From the NCBI RefSeq assembly GCF_000006405.1, contig NW_003207677.1, forward strand, positions 151,964 through 178,423: DNA of 26,460 nt. The letters are read 5' to 3'. The stretch comes from Perkinsus marinus ATCC 50983 (lineage: Eukaryota; Perkinsozoa; Perkinsida; Perkinsidae). Under the pieces are notes generated by a model. That model searched no databases, was not told the DNA's origin, and saw only the letters and a program-made list of their open reading frames with translations. This document shows, one piece after another, positions 19,778 through 26,460 of the stretch (the first letter of the stretch is position 1; each line of letters starts with the position of its first letter). The translations under genes were made by a program, and so were the position numbers.

Positions 19778-21783
19778 ATGACTACTACGAACTCCGCATC
19801 GACGGGCCCAAATGTGTCCAAAAGATGTATACAGACGGCGAATGAACCATTGACAAGCTATTTCGAGGCATTTATGGACTCTAAATCGGATCTATTCGAC
19901 CAAGGCGAGCAGCGTACCTTCGATATATCGTGCAGCCACGAACCACAGATACTAATCCTAATGGTTACCTTACGATGTGCGTGGCTGAGAATAGCTCCAT
20001 GGAGGAGATGTTGAAGGCTAGATTCAAAGAGGTATCGATCGCTCTTCTCGATAAGCCCCCTCTGTCAGCTCTTCCCCAGTTTCGAGGGGGTCATTATTAT
20101 CCATCCCTCTTACTGTCGAGAACTGTTCCTGTCAGATTCTGGCAGACATGTCCTCCAGCGAGTCGTTCCCCTCCAAAGAGCTATTCATGTACGGAGACAT
20201 GTCAGGGATGAATACTTTGAAAACCGCTGTTGCTGAGGCAAGCTGACCGTTACGTATACAGATTCCCCCTGTCTACTGTTATTGATTCTCTCTCTTTGAA
20301 TGGACGAAAGACTACGTAATCTTCTCCTATAATTCTCAACTCAGGCAGTCGACCATTTTCTTGCTCCTCCAGTGGACGGTATGGTGGGAGTCGGTGTCAC
20401 AGCTGACGATGCTATAGCTATCACTAATGGGTAACAGCCTTCATTCCTTCACAGATCGATAGTTGTTCTCTCCCGTGGGATAGGTGTGGGCCTGCTATGA
20501 ATCTTATATCATTCTGCCTGGGCGACGGCGACGGGACGGACTGTTTTCTCACTACCAAGCCTCTCTATCCAGTGTTCCTCTTAGACTGTGAAAAGGAAGC
20601 CGGGGTGAACTCATTTTCTGTCCTACTCACATCCTTTAGATTTCCCCGTCGTGTAGGTGCGTGTCGTTCCGTCGGTAAAGACTTCCATGGAGACCAGTTT
20701 TGAGATCACGAGGTTGGCCATAAGCTCTCCTTGAATTCTCGACAACTCCCCCTGTTTTCAATGTGGGCGTTGTAATCTCAGGTCAGCCCTTGAGCAAGGC
20801 TACGAGTCTTCTGTAGCTGAGGGGTTGAAACCCAAGGCCTTATTGACTGTAAACCCGGGCAATCCGAGCGGCCGAGTAGCCACAGCTGATGAGCTTAGAA
20901 CGATAAGGAATTGGTGTGGCGAGAAGGGCATATGGTGGATGTAGACCAGCAATGATCACTCTATCGATGAGAGCTCTTTGCCATCAGATCTGATGAAATT
21001 TACGGATGCGCAGTCCATGATGATAGCGAAAGACCCCACATATCTGCGTTGAATCTGGTCAGTCCCTTCTCATGATAATGTCTCGCACTGTATGGCCATC
21101 CTCAGCCACTCCTCCCGGGCGATCTCGATCCTCCAACCCTCGTGCTTTGGGGCCTTAGCAAGGACCTCGGTATGTTTGTGGTATTGATGCTTTCCGAGAG
21201 CTCCCCTTTCCTTGTGTAGGTTTGTCGGGGATGCGAGTGGGTTTCTGTTTGGGCCTTCCTCGTCAACGTCATGATCCCTCCGTGGTGACGCTGAAGAAAG
21301 CTGCACAGTCCAGCTATAATATGTTCGCTGCTGTTAGCCCATTGACGCAGGTACTTGCTAGCTCTAGCATTATAGTCGTACTTCCCTACTTTTCAGTGGT
21401 TCACCGAGAAACTGCTTGGTGACCAGCACTGGATGACAGCATACTTGTCGGAATATCGCAAGGTTTTGACGGAGTGCAAAAAGCTAATCTGTCAAGGCCT
21501 CGAAGGATTAGGAATTCCCTTTTACCAACCCGACGGCAGCATCTTCATCTGGGCCGACTTCTCAGAGTTTCTGACTCCAGATGATTCTCGTGGAGATTCC
21601 AACGCGTTATTCGATAAGCTCTGTGACGAGCCGTATAAGATCATACCTTCTCCCGGTGATAGCTTTTTCGGCCCTCCGGGGGGCATGCGGTTCTGCTATA
21701 TGTGGATGGCAAAACCTCAGCAGGCCTGTCAGGAGCTTGTCCGTCGGCTGTCTGTGTTCGTTGCGTGCAATCGTCGCAAGTAA
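19778..21783 (+). CDS. ACC-synthase-like PLP-dependent aminotransferase, copy 2 (intron-rich)
   Basis: Tandem paralog of the gene at 15299-17052. Eleven exons: 19778-19913, 19949-20031, 20136-20237, 20345-20430, 20484-20604, 20657-20712, 20782-20940, 20988-21057, 21106-21169, 21220-21350, 21397-21783; 464 aa, phases consistent. Key residues are kept: MYGDMSGMNTLKTAV, TNGCGPAMNLISFCLGDGDG, TVNPGNPSG, SDEIYGC, LWGLSKDLGLSGMRVGF (Schiff-base Lys) and MRFCYMW. Exon 2 is 83 nt in both paralogs and four introns occur at matching positions; six introns occur only here. The intron 20238-20344 starts GC (GCAAGC..AG) and the first intron is only 35 nt. It differs from copy 1 in the region after DCEKEAG, where it is shorter. 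It looks intact and probably functional. Confidence 0.88.
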
Positions 21784-21989
21784 GGATAATTCTTTGCTAT
21801 CCTACTGTTTTGTTGTCTCGTTTGAAACACTCAAGCTGACTCACTGTTGTTCTCTGAGAGAAGCCCCCTTTGTGTTCCGTAGAGGAATCTAATGTCATGG
21901 ATTCGTTTTAACCACTCAAGTGTTGGGTTTGCAGTACGCGATATGCTATCATTGCGACCACTTTCAGACCTGTTCTGTATCTTTACCGC

Positions 21990-23789
21990 ATGACCCTCCA
22001 GATCCGCTCCATTATTGGACTTATAGATTATTCCTTATTGGCTCTCCTACTTATAGCGACTTTTGCGGGAATTGATTATGCGATATCGGGGGTGCTTCTT
22101 GGCGTAAGTCTGGGAGTGCTTCACCGAATGTTCGTTGAATCACATGTGGATGAGGATGAGCCTCTAGTGACAGAGACTCTCAAAGTAGGAGTCGGAATTC
22201 CTAAGCGGAGAACGAGAAAAGCTGTTAGTTTGAAATCGACATATGCAGGGATCGAACCTGCGGTCTCGAACAGACGCGATGCACCAGTGCTGATAGACCG
22301 CTCGGTTGGGACGGAGGACTTACCATGTCACGACTGTGTCGTGCCCGCAACTGATAAGCGATTGAGTCGAGCAGCTCGTCGACGGCTACGTAGGCGTGCC
22401 AAGAGGGAGAGTACGTCTCCGCTCGAACATCCCATCGAAGGGGAGCCGGACTGGACACCTGTTGAGGAGAACTGGTTGAAGCACGATGAGTGTCTTGTGC
22501 CCACTTCGAGCACCGAGCTGTCTGATGATGGCAAATGTCCTGCTGTCGTAGATGAGCGATTTAGGGATGTCATTGAGGATGAAGTTGGCACCATCGAGGT
22601 CATTCAGGAGGTGTCGCAAGGCCCGCCAACTCCCAAGGGGTCAGTTGATCCAAAAGTGCTCAGTGACATGTCTACTTCTCCTGTAGGTACATTGAAGTCG
22701 CCTCGCGAGTGTCATCAACCTCAGCATCGTATAACACTGGTCGAAGGCGCGTGCTCGGACCTTTTGTAGAGTCTCCTCCGTACTTACCACCCGAGTAAGA
22801 GTTGTCCAAAGGGTGAAGATCAGAAAGTCTCAGGTATCATTATGGAGACTACTATCAACAGTATCCAGAGTACCTGCTTCCGTGGAGCCCACCGGTCGTG
22901 ATGCAAGTCGTCCCGCTGGCTCCACAAGGACTGAACACCTCATCCCAGTTCGAGTCGGGTACCGGGGTTAGATGGCTCGGAAGCGGCGAATTGAAAATAG
23001 AGATGGCTGGAGCGTGGGCAGGGACCGAGGGGAAGTGGAGATTCATAGCTATCAGTAGGAGGATCTCAGCTGCGGTGGTCATGGACCATTTTCTCGACGT
23101 AGATCGCTGGTTGGAGTGGCTCGACGCTTCCTATCTGGACACGTGGCCTTGGGGGTCCCCTCCTTTAGTACTGGACATGGACCTCTCGAGGAACGATCTC
23201 ACGGATGAGGAATTTAAATGGATACTGCTACATCTCGACAGGGGCCCCGCGAATGTTCAGTGAGATCTACTTTCGATTGGTATCTGTCACTCGGACCACT
23301 TCAGACGACTGCGGGCTTCCTTCAATCAACTCACGGAGAAATGCGTCGATGCTTTGGTGGGGATGTTGGACATTGGCAACGAGCAAAGAGTTGCTGAACT
23401 TCATCTCAACGGTAACTCCCTCGGCAACAGAGGAGTCTCAGCTGTCCTCACGGCCGTTGCCACGAGCTCACGACACCAACACGGGTGTGCTTCCAGTCTG
23501 CGGCTCCCAACGTTGGGCATTCCTGGTTACCTTAGGTCGGCTGTTGCCCACGAGCTACCGCCACTGTGGCTGCGTGTTGATGACAATTCTACTGACTGTG
23601 AGGCCGAGCTCGTATCGTCGATATTCCAACCTGGGTGAGTATTGCCGTCCTAGCGGTATGTGGAAGTCAACTTTTAGGGAGTACTGTATGGCTACCCTTC
23701 CTGCATCTTGCACTCCCGATATCTGTGGCAATGGTGCACTCGTTCACCTCTTTAACTTTGGCAGACAGGAGTTGCCTACAGGCAGCTAA
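21990..23789 (+). CDS. Membrane-anchored leucine-rich-repeat protein
   Basis: Six exons: 21990-22639, 22687-22794, 22834-23259, 23305-23484, 23536-23634, 23678-23789; 524 aa, phases consistent, introns 39-51 nt. Residues ~13-48 are strongly hydrophobic (SLLALLLIATFAGIDYAI then GVLLGVSLGVL), giving one long or two short membrane segments. A long charged, low-complexity linker follows, with a basic patch (RAARRRLRRRAKRES). The Tyr/Pro-rich stretch (YHYGDYYQQYPEYLLP) precedes a C-terminal domain with ribonuclease-inhibitor-type leucine-rich repeats: LVLDMDLSRNDLTDEEF and VAELHLNGNSLGNRGV, plus LPPLWLRVDDN. The role is unknown; LRRs suggest protein binding at a membrane. The gene starts ~200 bp after the aminotransferase stop. 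Splicing of the in-frame 51-nt segment 23485-23535 is inferred from its GT/AG ends and better repeat register. Confidence 0.68.
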
Positions 23790-24752
23790 GCATGATGACA
23801 AGTACATATTTAATCGTCTCGAAATAGACTATCTTTGCTCCTCATTGGAGCTTCTAATTCTTTCGTAGTAGTGCATGCTTTCGTCTTCATAAAGACTACT
23901 ATTCGAATCGGGGCTAGTGGCCAACAGATGGTCTCGGGTCAAATTCGATGTGCTTGGCCTCGTTCCTCGGGTTCGTTCGTCCCACGTTGGGATTTCTCTC
24001 ATGTGTTATTAGTAAATCGTGTTACTCTACCATGTCATCAATAGGCCTTTCCTGAGGTCCCCATGCTTGGTTCCACTGGGAGTCCTAGCTGTTGAGTTTT
24101 CATGCAGTGGGAGTGGGAAGAGGCCCACTCCGAGTCGTGTGCTCTCTTGAGTTTCGACTCTAAATCGATAAAAGGGCCCAACAGTGACGTTTATTTCCTC
24201 AATAAGAGCTAGGGGTGTTCTCGCTGGCACAAGCTCGGTCGCCTTCTAGTAACGGACGGAGGATACATGCCTGATGTGACTCACAATAGGTCTATGATTA
24301 ATTGTGTGCATGTGAGTGTAAAGTCCAACGCCTACGACAACGCGGCTTAGTTAGACTTGCATCGATGCACATTAGCTCCCGAGGGATCAGCTTTAGCCTT
24401 TTGAATTGTCTGCTTTCGTCATGCCAATGAGTTTTGTCCACAGGGCGAGATAACCCCTGCCAATGTACTACCTCTCCTATCGGCAGGATCCGCTTACACG
24501 AATTGTGTCGCGAACAACTCGTGACATATTAAAAGTAGTTTCTGACTGGGTTTCCTGACCACCACATTATGGTATGCTGCACCTCGGTAACTGCGACATG
24601 CATTTGGTTGCCGCTTGGTCATGTGATTGTCTCTATTGGACTTTTAAATGAACTCAAGATGGCTAGGGGGACCCAAATAACACATACAGATAGAACATGC
24701 ACATCTTGATGATTGGAATGAATGTCACAACACAGCATTTTAGCTCTCACTG
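23790..24752. other. Convergent intergenic region
   Basis: Nearly 1 kb between the ends of the LRR gene (+) and the Ser/Asp-rich gene (-). I see no gene, RNA or clear repeat in it. It must contain the 3' untranslated regions of both neighbours. Confidence 0.4.
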
Positions 24753-26017
24753 CTAGTATTTGAATAACACACTACGACAGAAGTGCTTGAGGAAAACGGC
24801 TGGTCTATGCTCGAGCGAGATGATCTGTGAGCTTTCCAGATTCACCGTGTACTCCATTATATGGCAGCGCAAGAGGTACTCAAGGCGAGCAAAGACCGTT
24901 ATGCATGCGTCTTCACTGTTGTAGTCAACCCTCAAGTATTCGGGACTGGCCTCAGGGACCGGTGGGGCTATCGCTGACTTACGACTACGACTTTTCTCCA
25001 TCATTTTTCTCAGCTTCGAAGAACTCGAGAGAAAACTCTGGAATGGACCAACCTTTTCCAGAGACGCTTTTGCATTTCTGATTCCTTTATTGGCTGTATC
25101 GGCTTGACCGCCGGCAAGCAACGGGTTTGCCTTCGAGAGCTTCTTCTTTCGACCCTTACCGAACACACCCTTGAGACTTATTCCTCCATCCACGTCGTCA
25201 AACTGCATCGAAGTATTTGACTCCAGACTGGCATTCATGAATTCTTTATCAATCGTTTCACTGTCGGAGTCAGTGACGGGTGAGCCCTCGGTCGAAGACC
25301 CGCCTATACTCAGCAAATTATCATCAGATTTGGACTCGCGTACATTCGACAAACTGCCATCAGATTTGGAAACTCGGTTCGACCCTGTGAGGCTACCAAT
25401 GGGAGCATCCAATTCATCAGCACTTTTAGACCGGAAGCGTCCATCCCACCAGGAGTCGTCGGTGGCTTTAGCACGGGGTCTTTGAATGTTGAAGCGCCGG
25501 ACAGGGCCGATAGCGAGGTTACTCGGATCAAGGATCATGCATCTGGGGATGGAATATGCTCGGTCTTCATAATGTAGCAGCAACGATTCAGGGCATCGAC
25601 TAAAGACGATTGGCATGCCTGGTTCGGACTACTAGGAATGATATTGGACTCACTAGACTTCGGAATCCTCAACTCCTTGTCTCATAGGACACGACGAAAA
25701 TTCCAAGCTCACGAACCCATTATGGTCAATGCGAACTCGAATTTGATCGAGATTATGCTCCTCAGGTCGAAGGATACATAGCTTGTCATACTTTCCAACG
25801 ACAGTTGTGATATCTTCCTGATACAACGAGAAGAATCATTGAGGACGAGAACCTATCACGAACCTTGGTAAAAGGCTCCCCTCGATGACATGTGTCGCTC
25901 TCTCCTGTTGGCGTACCTAACACAGGTGTGAGTTGCATCGATGGGATGAGTGACTTTACCTCGCTGACTCGCTGTCACGAGACGGACTAATATGGGCCCC
26001 AACGCTGTTAGCCTCAT
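24753..26017 (-). CDS. Unrecognised Ser/Asp-rich protein
   Basis: Four exons on the minus strand: 26017-25960, 25916-25864, 25817-25674, 25628-24753; 376 aa, phases consistent, introns 43-46 nt. The start (MRLTALGPILVRLVTASQRG) is hydrophobic and basic and could be a targeting sequence. The first half has short beta-like blocks (YDKLCILRPEEHNLDQIRV, GFVSLEFSSCP, MPIVFSRCPESLLLHYED). Residues ~145-230 are Ser/Asp-rich with three imperfect SKSxD..L repeats (SKSADELDAPIGSL, SKSDGSLSNV, SKSDDNLLSI), likely phosphorylated and disordered. A basic patch (GKGRKKKLSK, EKSRSRKS) is followed by a folded-looking end (EYLRVDYNSEDACITVFARL). I do not recognise the family. The donor at 25673 is GTTGAG, weaker than the others. 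Confidence 0.62.
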
Positions 26018-26460
26018 GATTCTGGAAGAGAATATGCTACGAGAAGTTTGCGTAATTCAACTGCGAACACGAGAGTAACGACTTGGGCGGTTTTCTCTGA
26101 GTCACGAGACGAGGTTCCCGACGTTTTTTGTGCAAGTCAGGACGATTATTGTCAGTGACAGTCTAGACAGTTTTCGGACCACGAGAATTGACTGCTTGAA
26201 CGACTTTAGAGACCGGAAGTTGAGTAGTGAGAGTGGTGAATAAATGGTGGTGTAGAAGGCCCTAGAGAATGATGAGACAAAGCACGAGCGTTCGATCGGT
26301 TATCTGCACTCATTCCCGACGACTACATTTTAATACAATGCAAGCTAGACTCATGCAATTATCCTTGAATTGAGTAGACGGATGATAGACAAATTCGATT
26401 GAGTACAGTATGTTCCCGAAACTCCAGGGAACAACCTATAAAACTGATCTAACTTAGCAG
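26018..26460. other. Upstream region of the Ser/Asp-rich gene
   Basis: Start of the minus-strand gene lies at its left edge, so its promoter and 5' untranslated region should be here. I see no coding sequence or repeat. The true gene start could be farther upstream if exon 1 begins beyond the Met I chose. Confidence 0.35.

Noticed and set aside
22241-22310. Minus-strand tRNA-like stretch with a perfect five-pair T arm (GCAGG/CCTGC around TTCGATC)
   Set aside because: Acceptor and anticodon stems do not form, and the sequence is inside the first coding exon of the LRR gene. Probably chance or a very old tRNA fragment.

Overview
This looks like nuclear DNA of a unicellular eukaryote with many very small GT-AG introns (mostly 35-65 nt). 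The compact intron-rich genes, the ACC-synthase-like aminotransferase pair and the many small inverted-repeat elements suggest a Perkinsus-like alveolate. That assignment is inference from general resemblance; nothing in the window proves it. I rebuilt gene models by hand from protein-family similarity, splice sites and codon phase. In every multi-exon model reported as complete, the summed exons are divisible by three.

Left part (1-10.4 kb): the C-terminal end of a Ste24 CAAX prenyl protease (+, 1-894); a complete PP2A/PP6-type phosphatase (+, 1039-3109); a convergent, nine-exon gene (-, 3872-5825) encoding a 519-aa protein with the full domain order of the animal FMRP/FXR family (two Agenet/Tudor domains, KH0, KH1, KH2, basic Gly/Lys tail); a ~0.7-kb foldback-type inverted-repeat element (6106-6802); an unrecognised zinc-ribbon/coiled-coil gene (-, 7307-8576); and a gene for an o-succinylbenzoate synthase-like enolase-superfamily enzyme (-, 8961-10378) whose 3' end is tandemly duplicated.

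Middle (10.4-15.3 kb): a ~720-bp (ACT)n array, a dispersed inverted-repeat element, an unrecognised alpha-helical protein gene (-, 12391-14231) whose introns are swollen by repeats, and a probable coding exon (+, ~14660-14893) starting close to the head of that gene.

Right part (15.3-26.5 kb): two tandem PLP-dependent aminotransferases of the ACC synthase type (15299-17052 and 19778-21783) that differ strongly in intron number (4 versus 10); between them a decaying tandem array built round a GGCA-N4-TGCC inverted motif; then a membrane-anchored leucine-rich-repeat protein gene (+, 21990-23789) and a Ser/Asp-rich protein gene of unknown function (-, 24753-26017).

Recurring pattern: where an intron is much longer than ~100 nt, the extra length usually consists of a short inverted-repeat element. 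The window holds no recognisable operon or pathway cluster. The most notable item is the FMRP/FXR-type protein outside its usual phylogenetic range.
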